A DNA stretch of 21,852 nt from an uncultured Collinsella sp. (GTDB lineage: Bacteria; Actinomycetota; Coriobacteriia; Coriobacteriales; Coriobacteriaceae). Both the position numbers and the translations under genes were made by a program. Within the stretch, counting starts at the first letter, position 1. Each line of letters opens with the position of its first letter. The notes beneath the pieces are model-generated. The model was not told where the DNA came from, searched no databases, and saw nothing but the letters and a program-made list of their open reading frames with translations. Positions 14,799 to 21,374 of the stretch are shown piece after piece. The stretch covers positions 1 through 21,852 of the forward strand of contig UQEO01000029.1 in assembly GCA_900540095.1 (NCBI GenBank), given 5' to 3'.

Positions 14799-14823
14799 CT
14801 GTATTGCGACTATACAGGCAAGC
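14799..14823 (-). promoter_or_regulatory. Shared operator-like dyad, site 1 (upstream of LpdD-NUDIX)
   Basis: The core on the plus strand is CTGTATTGCGACTATACAG (14799-14817), and the full dyad GCCTGTAT-N7-ATACAGGC spans 14797-14819 with perfect 8-bp arms. It covers the -10 of the predicted promoter. It is 21/25 identical to site 2 when the flanking GCAAGC/TCAAGC is included. The MerR protein of the cluster is the leading candidate to bind it. Confidence 0.65.
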
Positions 14824-14837
14824 CCTCCATGTGACAA
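14809..14837 (-). promoter_or_regulatory. Promoter of LpdD-NUDIX gene
   Basis: On the minus strand TTGTCA (14832-14837) and TATAGT (14809-14814) are separated by exactly 17 bp; each matches consensus in 5 of 6 positions. The -35 hexamer lies inside the REP-like palindrome and the -10 inside the operator dyad. The predicted start point leaves a leader of about 45 nt. A MerR-type alternative with TTGCCT as -35 and a 19-bp spacer has a much poorer -10. Confidence 0.6.
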
Positions 14838-14859
14838 AGGGACTGCCCCTTTGTCACAT
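14829..14859. repeat. REP-like palindrome, AAAGGGAC family
   Basis: Arms ATGTGACAAAGGGAC (14829-14843) and GCCCCTTTGTCACAT (14845-14859) with one mismatch. It sits between the divergent LpdD-NUDIX and MFS genes. Confidence 0.8.
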
Positions 14860-14917
14860 TCTGTTAGAGTTGCAGGAAGTGAATCCCGCTTATTCATGCG
14901 ACATTGGAGTGACAACC

Positions 14918-16171
14918 TTGACCGCCGCAACCACGCCTAAAAGTAAGCCAACCGCCGCCGCGCTCTCCCCCGCGCGCACCAAGCTCTGCCTGGCGCTGCT
15001 CGTGCTGTTGGGATTCTCGCTCGGCTGCTCCGAGTTCGTGGTCATCGGCATCGAAAGCGACTTGGCAACGGAACTCGGCATATCACTTGCCACTGCGGGC
15101 CAGCTCATCAGCGTGTTTGCGCTCGTCTACGCTATCGCGACGCCGGTGCTCGCGCTCAGCACGGGGCGATTCCGCCGCTACCAGCTGCTCGTGTGCTATA
15201 GCGTCGTCTTTGTGCTCGGCAACCTGGTCATGGCGTTGGCTCCCAACTTCCAGGTGCTGTTTATCTCACGCATTGTCCTGGGCTCTGTCTCGGGTGCGCT
15301 GCTCGCCGTGGGCGTGACGTACATCCCTGAGCTGCTATCCCCGCAGCAAACCTCACTTGCCATCTCGGTCGTGTACGGCGCGTTTTCCGTGGCGATGGTC
15401 TTTGTGACCTCGATTGGCAAGTTTGTGGCCGACACACTCGATTGGCACGTGGCCATGTACGGCACGCTGACCTTTGCCGTTTTGATCTGTAGCGCGCTCG
15501 TGGCGTTTATGCCTCGCGCCGGGCAGACCGATGAGCCCGCCACCTTCCGCGAGCAGGCGGGGCTACTACGCGAGCCGAGTATCATCACCGGCATGCTCAT
15601 CTTCTTGTTTGGCGTGGGCTCGGTCTACGTATTCTACGGCTACGTGACGCCTTATCTGGAGCAGGTGCTGGGCATGGATACCGTTCAGGCAAGCACCACA
15701 CTTATGGCCTATGGCGTGTTCTGCCTGATCTCGAACATCCTGGGCGGATGGATCGATGCGCGTTTTGGCATGAAGGCGCTGCTGGTTACGTTTGTGCTGC
15801 AGGCGGCGGCACTGCTCGGGCTGTTTGCCGTGGGCGCCGCCATGCCGCTCGCGCTGGTCTTTGTCTTTAGGCTGGCGATGCTCATGTACCTGTTCTCGGT
15901 GTCGTGCATCACGCACTTTATGGACGTGGCACGCAGCCGCCATCCCAAGTCGATGGTACTCGCAAGTTCGGTTGAGCCCATGGCGTTTAACGTCGGCATC
16001 TCGTTTGGCACCGCAGTGGGCGGCGCCGTGGTAAGCGGAGTTGGCATTGCATATGTAGGCGCGGTCGGTGCCGTGTTCTCGCTTGTGGCCTGGGCGCTCA
16101 CGCTGGTGACGATTAAGTTGGCTCGCTGGGAGCGCCGTCGTCAATCAGCACAGCCCCGGATGCAGGCATAG
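14918..16171 (+). CDS. MFS transporter (DHA1/AraJ-like efflux permease)
   Basis: A 12-helix major facilitator superfamily protein of 417 residues. Seen in sequence: TM1 LALLVLLGFSLGCSEFVVIG with the acidic SEFVVIG typical of the AraJ/YdhP branch, loop 2-3 STGRFRRYQLL (a variant of motif A), TM4 IVLGSVSGALLAVGVTYIPE, a central loop MPRAGQTDEPATFREQAGLL, and paired helices in the second half. The start is taken as TTG at 14918 because GGAG lies 8 nt before it and the frame has no ATG near; the in-frame GTG at 14909 overlaps that GGAG. It diverges from LpdD-NUDIX across 161 bp. It may export a phenolic compound or an unrelated drug or sugar; context only hints at the former. Confidence 0.88.
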   Translation: MTAATTPKSKPTAAALSPARTKLCLALLVLLGFSLGCSEFVVIGIESDLATELGISLATAGQLISVFALVYAIATPVLALSTGRFRRYQLLVCYSVVFVLGNLVMALAPNFQVLFISRIVLGSVSGALLAVGVTYIPELLSPQQTSLAISVVYGAFSVAMVFVTSIGKFVADTLDWHVAMYGTLTFAVLICSALVAFMPRAGQTDEPATFREQAGLLREPSIITGMLIFLFGVGSVYVFYGYVTPYLEQVLGMDTVQASTTLMAYGVFCLISNILGGWIDARFGMKALLVTFVLQAAALLGLFAVGAAMPLALVFVFRLAMLMYLFSVSCITHFMDVARSRHPKSMVLASSVEPMAFNVGISFGTAVGGAVVSGVGIAYVGAVGAVFSLVAWALTLVTIKLARWERRRQSAQPRMQA

Positions 16172-16256
16172 GGGCGAACATAGCCCAAGGTGGCGAGCAA
16201 CCGGTGAAAACCGTCCCATACGAGTAGTGTTTATCCGCCTGCAAGCTCCAGCAGTG

Positions 16257-16353
16257 CAATTTCGTGTACTTCAGATACACACTTTTCCACTATTTCGTGT
16301 ATTCCAAGTACATGAAATCGTACTAAACTATGTATCTGAAGTACACGAAATTG
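16257..16353. promoter_or_regulatory. Three 33-bp-spaced TGTA-N7-TACA dyads upstream of ATPase gene 1
   Basis: TGTACTTCAGATACA (16265), TGTATTCCAAGTACA (16298) and TGTATCTGAAGTACA (16331) start exactly 33 bp apart. The first and third are exact reverse complements and extend into a perfect 23-bp inverted repeat (16257-16279 and 16331-16353). The second is the centre of a longer imperfect dyad (16292-16318). The array ends 13 bp before the ATPase start codon, so bound protein should affect expression. The preceding bases 16172-16256 show no gene. Confidence 0.7.
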
Positions 16354-16366
16354 GAAAGGCGGCCCC

Positions 16367-17737
16367 ATGCGCAGATCAATCGAATCCGTTATCGAATCAT
16401 GGGCGACAAAGGACGCGTCGCGCCCCATCCTCATCCGTGGTGCGCGACGCGTAGGCAAAACGTACGTTGCCGAGGAAATCGGCAGACGAATCGCCGGCGA
16501 TGCGTTTGTCAAACTCGACTTTCAGACCGATCTTGAGCTGATCGCTCCGCTGTTCGACTGTCCCACCGACGACGTTGACGCCATCGTGGCGCGAATCTCA
16601 GACTATAAACGCACCCCCATTCGCAAAGAAACCGCCTTCATCCTGTTTGACGAGGTGCAGCTCTGCGAACGGGCGCTCAACTCGCTTCGCTTTTTTTCGG
16701 GTTCGGGCTGGAGCATATGCGCGACCGGCAGTCAGCTCGGCGTCGCCACGCGCAAGCGCAAGTTGCCTTTTCCCAGCGGCGTTCGTCAAGAGACCATGCA
16801 TCCTATGTCGTTCGAGGAGTTTCTCTGGGCGCTCGACGAGGAGCAGATGGCCAATGCCATTCGTACCCACGCCGGCACGCTCGAGACCTACGCCGCGCAC
16901 CAAGCCGCGCTCAGCCTGTTTCATCGATACCAGATCGTGGGCGGCATGCCCGCCGCCGTCAACGCATATCGCAAGACGTTATCCATCGAGGATGCGCGCG
17001 TCGAGCAGCGCGAAATCGACGAGACCTATACCGCCGATATGACCGACCCCGAAAACGGGATCAGCGGCGTGGCGGCGCGCAAGGTCTGGCGCTCCATTCC
17101 GTCCCAGCTGCTGAGATCGTCCACAAAAAAATTCAAGTACTCCGAGGTCGAACGCGGAGGCCGTCGCGCCAAGCTTATCGAGCCGCTCGACTGGCTCGAA
17201 GGCGCCGGCATCATATCGGTCAACAACCTGACCGAAGGCATCGAGCCTCCCCTCGTTCCCTTCGACGACGAAGATGGAAGTTTCTTTAAGGTCTATCTTC
17301 TCGATACCGGCCTCATGTTCTACAAACTCGGTATCAACCCGCGGCTCTGGCTCGACCTCAAAGAGGATTCCGCCATAGCGCTATCTTCCGACTTCCGAGG
17401 CGCCCTGGCGGAAAACTCGGTCATGCAAGCATTTTCGGGCAATAGCTTGCAGACGTATTACTGGGTGCCGCCGTCGTCTTGGAAGACGACCGGCGAGCTC
17501 GATTTTTTACTTCAGACCGACCGTATGGAAATTGTGCCCGTCGAAGTAAAGTCCGCACGTAACGTGCGCGCGAGAACCCTCGGGTCGTTTATGGACAAAG
17601 CCCGATCGCCATATGCCTACATTTTGTCCGAGAACAATTTTTCCCGCAGCGAAACCGATGACGGGCGCGAGCTGCGCCACCTCCCCTTGTACGCAGCGGG
17701 CTTTATTGGAGCAAACTGCCTCAAGAGCAGTCTGTAA
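16367..17737 (+). CDS. AAA ATPase with C-terminal DUF4143 domain (1)
   Basis: A 456-residue member of the widespread AAA_14/DUF4143 family, whose role is poorly known. The N-terminal ATPase has Walker A GARRVGKT (25-32), Walker B FILFDEVQ (91-98) and CATGSQLG as sensor region. The middle contains RYQIVGGMPAAVNAY, a family marker. The C-terminal DUF4143 part has LLDTGLMFYKLG and then a PD-(D/E)xK nuclease-like core: ENSVMQAF, YYWVP, GELDFLL, VPVEVKS. The ATG at 16367 has GGAAAGG 7 nt upstream. It is followed after 33 bp by a protein tyrosine phosphatase gene, probably cotranscribed. A divergent-sequence relative lies at 18335-19696 on the other strand. Confidence 0.88.
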   Translation: MRRSIESVIESWATKDASRPILIRGARRVGKTYVAEEIGRRIAGDAFVKLDFQTDLELIAPLFDCPTDDVDAIVARISDYKRTPIRKETAFILFDEVQLCERALNSLRFFSGSGWSICATGSQLGVATRKRKLPFPSGVRQETMHPMSFEEFLWALDEEQMANAIRTHAGTLETYAAHQAALSLFHRYQIVGGMPAAVNAYRKTLSIEDARVEQREIDETYTADMTDPENGISGVAARKVWRSIPSQLLRSSTKKFKYSEVERGGRRAKLIEPLDWLEGAGIISVNNLTEGIEPPLVPFDDEDGSFFKVYLLDTGLMFYKLGINPRLWLDLKEDSAIALSSDFRGALAENSVMQAFSGNSLQTYYWVPPSSWKTTGELDFLLQTDRMEIVPVEVKSARNVRARTLGSFMDKARSPYAYILSENNFSRSETDDGRELRHLPLYAAGFIGANCLKSSL

Positions 17738-17770
17738 GCCCTGCACGACCGCCTAGAAAGGAAGCCGCTC

Positions 17771-18217
17771 ATGCAACGCATTCTTTTTATCTGCTATGGA
17801 AATATCTGTCGCTCGACGATGGCTGAGTCGGTGTTTACCGAGCTCGTGCGCCGCGCTGGGCGCGAGGCGGAGTTTGTCATCGATTCCGCTGCGTCCTCGA
17901 CCGAGGAGATCGGCAACCCGCCACACCACGGTACCGTTGCCAAGCTGAGCGAGGTTGGGATTCCCGTCGTCGCACATCGTGCACGTCAGGTGCGTCGCGC
18001 GGAGTATGGCGACTGGGACCACATTGTCTATATGGACGACGAGAACGCCCGCGGCCTGTACCGAATTTTTGGGAAGGACCCCGATGGCAAGATCTCGCGC
18101 CTGCTCGATTGGACCGATCGCCCCGGCGACGTAGCCGACCCCTGGTACACCGGCAATTTCGACGCCACCTACCGCGATGTACTCGCCGGTTGCACCGCTA
18201 TGCTCGAGCAGCTGTAG
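17771..18217 (+). CDS. Low-molecular-weight protein tyrosine phosphatase
   Basis: A 148-residue cytoplasmic phosphatase acting on phosphotyrosine or related substrates. The P-loop CX5R(S/T) is CYGNICRS (8-15), with nucleophile Cys8 and Arg14. The general acid is Asp123 in DPWYTGNF. Length and motifs are standard for the family. The start codon has AAAGGAAG upstream. It probably shares a transcript with the AAA ATPase 33 bp upstream, an association that may be accidental. A REP-like palindrome lies 75 bp downstream, between the two convergent genes. Confidence 0.93.
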   Translation: MQRILFICYGNICRSTMAESVFTELVRRAGREAEFVIDSAASSTEEIGNPPHHGTVAKLSEVGIPVVAHRARQVRRAEYGDWDHIVYMDDENARGLYRIFGKDPDGKISRLLDWTDRPGDVADPWYTGNFDATYRDVLAGCTAMLEQL

Positions 18218-18291
18218 GCGCTCGGGCGGCACGGGCACACGGGCCACGCCATCGGCATAAAACGAGCGTGGGAGAAAATCCACACTCATGA

Positions 18292-18322
18292 ATGTGACAA
18301 AGGGACTGTCCCTTTGTCACAT
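18292..18322. repeat. REP-like palindrome, AAAGGGAC family, perfect copy
   Basis: Arms ATGTGACAAAGGGAC (18292-18306) and GTCCCTTTGTCACAT (18308-18322) are exact reverse complements around a single central T. It lies between convergent genes and could stop transcription from both sides, though no U-run follows. The rest of the 18218-18334 gap shows nothing else. Confidence 0.85.
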
Positions 18323-18334
18323 CCGGGACTGGCC

Positions 18335-19696
18335 CTAGACCGGCTTGACCTCCAGCTTTATCCCCTCGGCGCAGGAGTCGCCCAAAACATCCGAAAGGGC
18401 CCAGGTCGCATATAGCGGCAAATAGAGAACCGCTCCGTTGCGCTCAACGTTGCCTCTCGAGAAAACAATCCCGAGCCTTACGCCATATTCAGCCGTATCA
18501 AGCACATGACCGAGCGCAGCGTGCGCGTGGTAATAGGAGCCCGATTTAACCTCGATCGGAACAGCCGTCCCATCCGGTCCATCGACCACAAAGTCCACTT
18601 CACCGCGCTTTTTTGTCTGATAGTAGTAAAGCTGGCGATTTTGGGCAGCCAGCTGCTGGGCCACCACGTTTTCGTAAATGCCGCCCAGGTTGGGATCCTT
18701 GCTATCAAGATAAGCCGCTTGGGCGACTCCAACGGGGTAGCGCGCCATCAACATGCCCGTATCCGATTGATATAGCTTGAACTGCGATGGCCGCGCCGTC
18801 TTGAGCAGGGGCGATTTTGGCTCGGTTACGATATCGGCTTTGAGAGCAACGCCGGCATCGACAAGCCATACAAAATCTCGCTGATACTTCTCGTAGTGAG
18901 CCTTGGGGTCAATGGAATTGAGCACGAAGCGCTTGTTTTCGCCCTCGAGCATAATAGGGAGCTGATCGTAGATGCTCTGCACCTGCAGGGCTCGCCCGCT
19001 TGCATACTTGGAGATATCCCGCCGGTACTGTTCGTTGAGCTCTGACTGCAGCTGACGAACAGAAGCAAGGTCGCCCTGCGTGTCAAGGAAGCGCTGCACG
19101 ACCTCCGGCATTCCGCCGACAACGGTATAGGTCCTGAAGTTTGCCATCATCGCGTCATGAATGTAATCAGGAATGGGCCTCTCGCTGATACACGCGTCAC
19201 GTATCGTTTGGCGAGCCCCCTCGCTCACCCCGGTTGCCCAGCAAAACTCCTCAAAATCGAGCGGGAACATCCTAAGCTCGTGGACATACCCCACGGGATA
19301 GGACCTGACGCCCTTGAACTGGGTCCCGAGCATTGACCCCGAAAACGCCCAGCGGCACCTCCCGTCCTCAACAAGGAACTTTGCCATCGTCATGATGTCG
19401 GGGGCCTCTTGGACCTCATCGATAAACACGAGCGTTTTGCCTGGTGCAATCGACTTTCCCGAAAGAAGCGTCACCCTGCTGATGAAATCATCGGCATCCC
19501 GCGCCTCGAGAAGAGCATCTTTTGCCTGGCGATTTTCCATGAGGTTAAGCTCGATGTAGGTTGCATGGTTGGCTTTGCCAAATGCGCGAATCGAATAGCT
19601 TTTGCCGATCTGGCGAGAACCCGTAATGAATAAGGCCTTTTGCTCGGCAGACTTCAGCCAACGCTCCAGCTCTGCCGCTATTTTCCTGCGCAGCAT
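18335..19696 (-). CDS. AAA ATPase with C-terminal DUF4143 domain (2)
   Basis: A 453-residue paralogue-type ATPase. Walker A is GSRQIGKS (26-33), Walker B LVFIDEVQ, the sensor region FSGSMLG. YTVVGGMPEVVQRF is the family marker. The DUF4143 end carries QSDTGMLMARYP and the nuclease-like core YENVVAQQL, LYYYQ, GEVDFVVDG, VPIEVKSG. The start at 19696 is preferred because GGGGAG lies 5-6 nt upstream; two further ATGs at 19717-19720 lack a ribosome site and fall in the upstream motif array. It is distant from the first ATPase (many differences along the whole length), so this is not a recent tandem copy. Its function is unknown; some relatives are discussed as defence or toxin-antitoxin-like genes. 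Confidence 0.88.
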   Translation of the reverse strand: MLRRKIAAELERWLKSAEQKALFITGSRQIGKSYSIRAFGKANHATYIELNLMENRQAKDALLEARDADDFISRVTLLSGKSIAPGKTLVFIDEVQEAPDIMTMAKFLVEDGRCRWAFSGSMLGTQFKGVRSYPVGYVHELRMFPLDFEEFCWATGVSEGARQTIRDACISERPIPDYIHDAMMANFRTYTVVGGMPEVVQRFLDTQGDLASVRQLQSELNEQYRRDISKYASGRALQVQSIYDQLPIMLEGENKRFVLNSIDPKAHYEKYQRDFVWLVDAGVALKADIVTEPKSPLLKTARPSQFKLYQSDTGMLMARYPVGVAQAAYLDSKDPNLGGIYENVVAQQLAAQNRQLYYYQTKKRGEVDFVVDGPDGTAVPIEVKSGSYYHAHAALGHVLDTAEYGVRLGIVFSRGNVERNGAVLYLPLYATWALSDVLGDSCAEGIKLEVKPV

Positions 19697-19720
19697 AGGC
19701 TCTCCCCTCAGTGTCATCAA

Positions 19721-19796
19721 ATGAAATGCATAGTTTTATAAGCTTGATTATCGATGAAACGCAGAATTTTTAGAACCTAAAATCGGATGAAATGCA
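19721..19796. promoter_or_regulatory. Three 33-bp-spaced ATGAAAYGCA motifs upstream of ATPase gene 2
   Basis: ATGAAATGCA (19721-19730), ATGAAACGCA (19754-19763) and ATGAAATGCA (19787-19796) begin exactly 33 bp apart. On the minus strand they read TGCRTTTCAT. An AT-rich stretch with a TATAAA -10-like hexamer (19735-19740) lies between the first two; a -35 placed 17 bp upstream would coincide with the middle motif. The region is clearly AT-rich relative to its neighbours. Confidence 0.65.
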
Positions 19797-19838
19797 GAGA
19801 TCTGAGATTACAAGCAAAAGAAGGGGCGCCACCGGCGA

Positions 19839-19869
19839 ATGTGTCAAAGGGGCTGTCCCTTTGTCACAT
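19839..19869. repeat. REP-like palindrome, AAAGGGAC family
   Basis: Arms ATGTGTCAAAGGGGC (19839-19853) and GTCCCTTTGTCACAT (19855-19869), two mismatches. It lies 10 bp after the stop codon of the TIGR04076-like gene and may mark the end of the pdxY transcript. Confidence 0.75.
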
Positions 19870-19878
19870 TGCGCTCGA

Positions 19879-20208
19879 CTACTCGTCAACGATCTCGGCA
19901 AGCCAGACGTTCAGCGTATCGACCTCGGGGCAGCAGAACTTTGCCGTACCAGGCTCGTTACCAGGCACGGTTCCACCATAGCGCAGGATATCGATATAGG
20001 GAAAGCCCACATGGCAGGCCATGGCGCACATCTTGCCGCGGTCTCGGTCGAAGTCAAAAACGTCGCCTGGCTTGTGACCATGGTGGCAGCGGCACGCACC
20101 CAGCTGGTCCACGCAGCTCACGCGGATACGCGGACGCTTGCCACGCGGCGCGCCGAGCGGCTTGTTCTCGCCCGCAGGATTGATGCCGCCCTCGCCAGCA
20201 CTACTCAT
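19879..20208 (-). CDS. Small cysteine/histidine-rich protein, TIGR04076-like
   Basis: A 109-residue protein. From residue 26 it reads PRIRVSCVDQLGACRCHHGH, then KPGDVFDFDRDRGKMCAMAC and HVGFPYIDILRYGGTVPG, ending in KFCCPEV and a short tail. The arrangement CxCHHGHKxGD, CxxAxH-like CAMACH, YPYI-like FPYI and CCPE matches my recollection of the TIGR04076 family, whose role is unknown; the clustered Cys/His suggest metal binding. Residues 1-25 are a Gly/Pro-rich extension. The ATG overlaps the end of pdxY by eight bases (ATGAGTAG), so translation is likely coupled. This overlap decides the start, since longer versions would run inside pdxY. Confidence 0.75.
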   Translation of the reverse strand: MSSAGEGGINPAGENKPLGAPRGKRPRIRVSCVDQLGACRCHHGHKPGDVFDFDRDRGKMCAMACHVGFPYIDILRYGGTVPGNEPGTAKFCCPEVDTLNVWLAEIVDE

Positions 20209-21025
20209 GGTCAACCACATCCAGGCAGGCCTCGATGGGCAGGCCGGCCGACTTGTCCTCTTGGTCGGCATTGCGCTCGATAAGCTCGGCCACCACGCGC
20301 ATGGCATCGGCCGTCGCGCGCTGCAAACTCCAACCTGCCATAACGCGGCCGACGAGCACCGCCGAGAACGTGTCGCCCGTGCCCGGGAAGTAGACCGGAA
20401 TGAGCTCAAAGGGAATCGTAAAGTACTCCCCCGCTACATGGTCGTAACCGATAACCGCGTTCGTGCCATTGACTACGGCACTCGTAATGACCACCGACTT
20501 GGCACCCAGCTCGCGCACGGCGTCCACAAGGGCGCGGGCCTCATCGGGCGTAATTTGCTCGACAATAGGCCTATCGGCAAGCAGGCACGCCTCGGTATAG
20601 TTGGGCACCGCGTAGTCTGCGCACTCCAGCAGGTGCCGCATAAGGCCAATCGTGGACTCGGGCACGCCGGCGTAGAGCTTGCCGTTGTCGCCCATGATGG
20701 GGTCGACGAACACCTTGGTGCCCTTTTGCGCGCGACGGTGGCAGAAGTCCGAAATGATGCGCGTCTCTTCCTCGGTCACGATAAAGCCGGTGGAAATGGC
20801 GTCGAACTCAAAGCCGAGCTCTTCCCAGATGGCAAGGCTCTGACGCACGTACTCCGTGGTGTCGTGGATGTAGAACTTGGGATAGTTGAGCGTGTCGGAA
20901 ACGAGCGCCGTTGGCAGGTTGTGGATGCGGTAGCCCATGTGCGACAGCACCGGCAGCATGGCGGAAAGCGCGACCTTGCCGTAGCCGCACATATCGTTGA
21001 TCAGCAGCAGCTGAGTGTTCTTCAT
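20201..21025 (-). CDS. pdxY: Pyridoxal/pyridoxamine kinase
   Basis: This ribokinase-fold enzyme phosphorylates pyridoxal, pyridoxine or pyridoxamine in vitamin B6 salvage. The 274-residue product starts MKNTQLLLINDMCGYGKVAL, then SAMLPVLSHMGYRIHNLPTA, typical for the family. It contains DPIMGDNGKLY (108-118), YAVPNYTEACLL (138-149), KSVVITS and the C-terminal PGTGDTFSA (214-222) with the anion hole and catalytic Asp218. The start at 21025 has GGGAGA about 5 nt upstream; the frame is open 14 codons further but without a ribosome site. It overlaps the downstream TIGR04076-like gene. pdxY and pdxK cannot be separated with certainty. Confidence 0.9.
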   Translation of the reverse strand: MKNTQLLLINDMCGYGKVALSAMLPVLSHMGYRIHNLPTALVSDTLNYPKFYIHDTTEYVRQSLAIWEELGFEFDAISTGFIVTEEETRIISDFCHRRAQKGTKVFVDPIMGDNGKLYAGVPESTIGLMRHLLECADYAVPNYTEACLLADRPIVEQITPDEARALVDAVRELGAKSVVITSAVVNGTNAVIGYDHVAGEYFTIPFELIPVYFPGTGDTFSAVLVGRVMAGWSLQRATADAMRVVAELIERNADQEDKSAGLPIEACLDVVDHE

Positions 21026-21203
21026 GAGGGTCTCCCTTGTTTCGGGCGCGGCGCGGCAGCGCCACAATGCGACTAAGTGTAGCGCAGGGGACGTTGCGAG
21101 CGGAGGCGAGCAGTGCGAAGGGCAAATTGTTGCGGAAAGGTTACGGGAAGGAGGGGCTAGCTTGCTTCATCGCGCTCATTTGCCGCCACTTATTCAGTGC
21201 CAT
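21026..21203. other. Non-coding region upstream of pdxY
   Basis: No gene is visible. A weak TACACT -10-like hexamer occurs on the minus strand near 21075, without a convincing -35. A short GGGGACGTTGCGAGCGG stretch near 21087 recalls the intergenic repeats of this window but is too diverged to call. Confidence 0.3.
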
Positions 21204-21361
21204 TTCAAAACTATGCCGGATTACGGGGCTGAACCTGAATGAGCCAACCACACCCCCTATTTTCAAATCATAGCGAGCCTTCTACCTGCGGTTTTCTTTT
21301 TACCAATTTTGCCATGGTCGGCAATCCGTCGTTCAGCCCCGTAATCCGGCAAAGTTTTGAA
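21204..21361. repeat. 158-bp element bounded by 31-bp inverted repeats
   Basis: The left arm (21204-21234) begins TTCAAAACTATGCCGGATTA and ends CGGGGCTGAAC. The right arm (21331-21361) is its reverse complement with one mismatch. The 96-bp interior is AT-richer and has no reading frame of note. No target-site duplication is evident. It may be a MITE-like or structured element; it abuts the truncated TAGTCATT repeat and the IS110 end. Confidence 0.7.
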
Positions 21362-21363
21362 GC

Positions 21364-21374
21364 TAGTCATTGGG
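21364..21374. repeat. Truncated TAGTCATT repeat at the IS110 junction, copy D
   Basis: TAGTCATTGGG equals the first 11 bases of the minus-strand reading of copies A and B, where it continues GGACG. Here it is followed by TGTTCCTATAG, so the element is interrupted exactly in the G-run. Confidence 0.55.

Noticed and set aside
9837..16232. Shared 15-mer ATACGAGTAGTGTTT upstream of the merR gene (minus) and at 16218 (plus)
   Set aside because: A single 15-base match in a window of this size, both strands considered, can arise by chance and does not extend further.
16257..16353. CRISPR-like interpretation of the regularly spaced motifs (also at 19721-19796)
   Set aside because: Only three short units, partly inverted rather than direct repeats, no cas genes, and position at promoters; operators explain them better.
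18335..19696. The two AAA/DUF4143 genes as a recent inverted duplication
   Set aside because: They share only family motifs; sequences between the motifs differ throughout, and the upstream arrays are unrelated in sequence.
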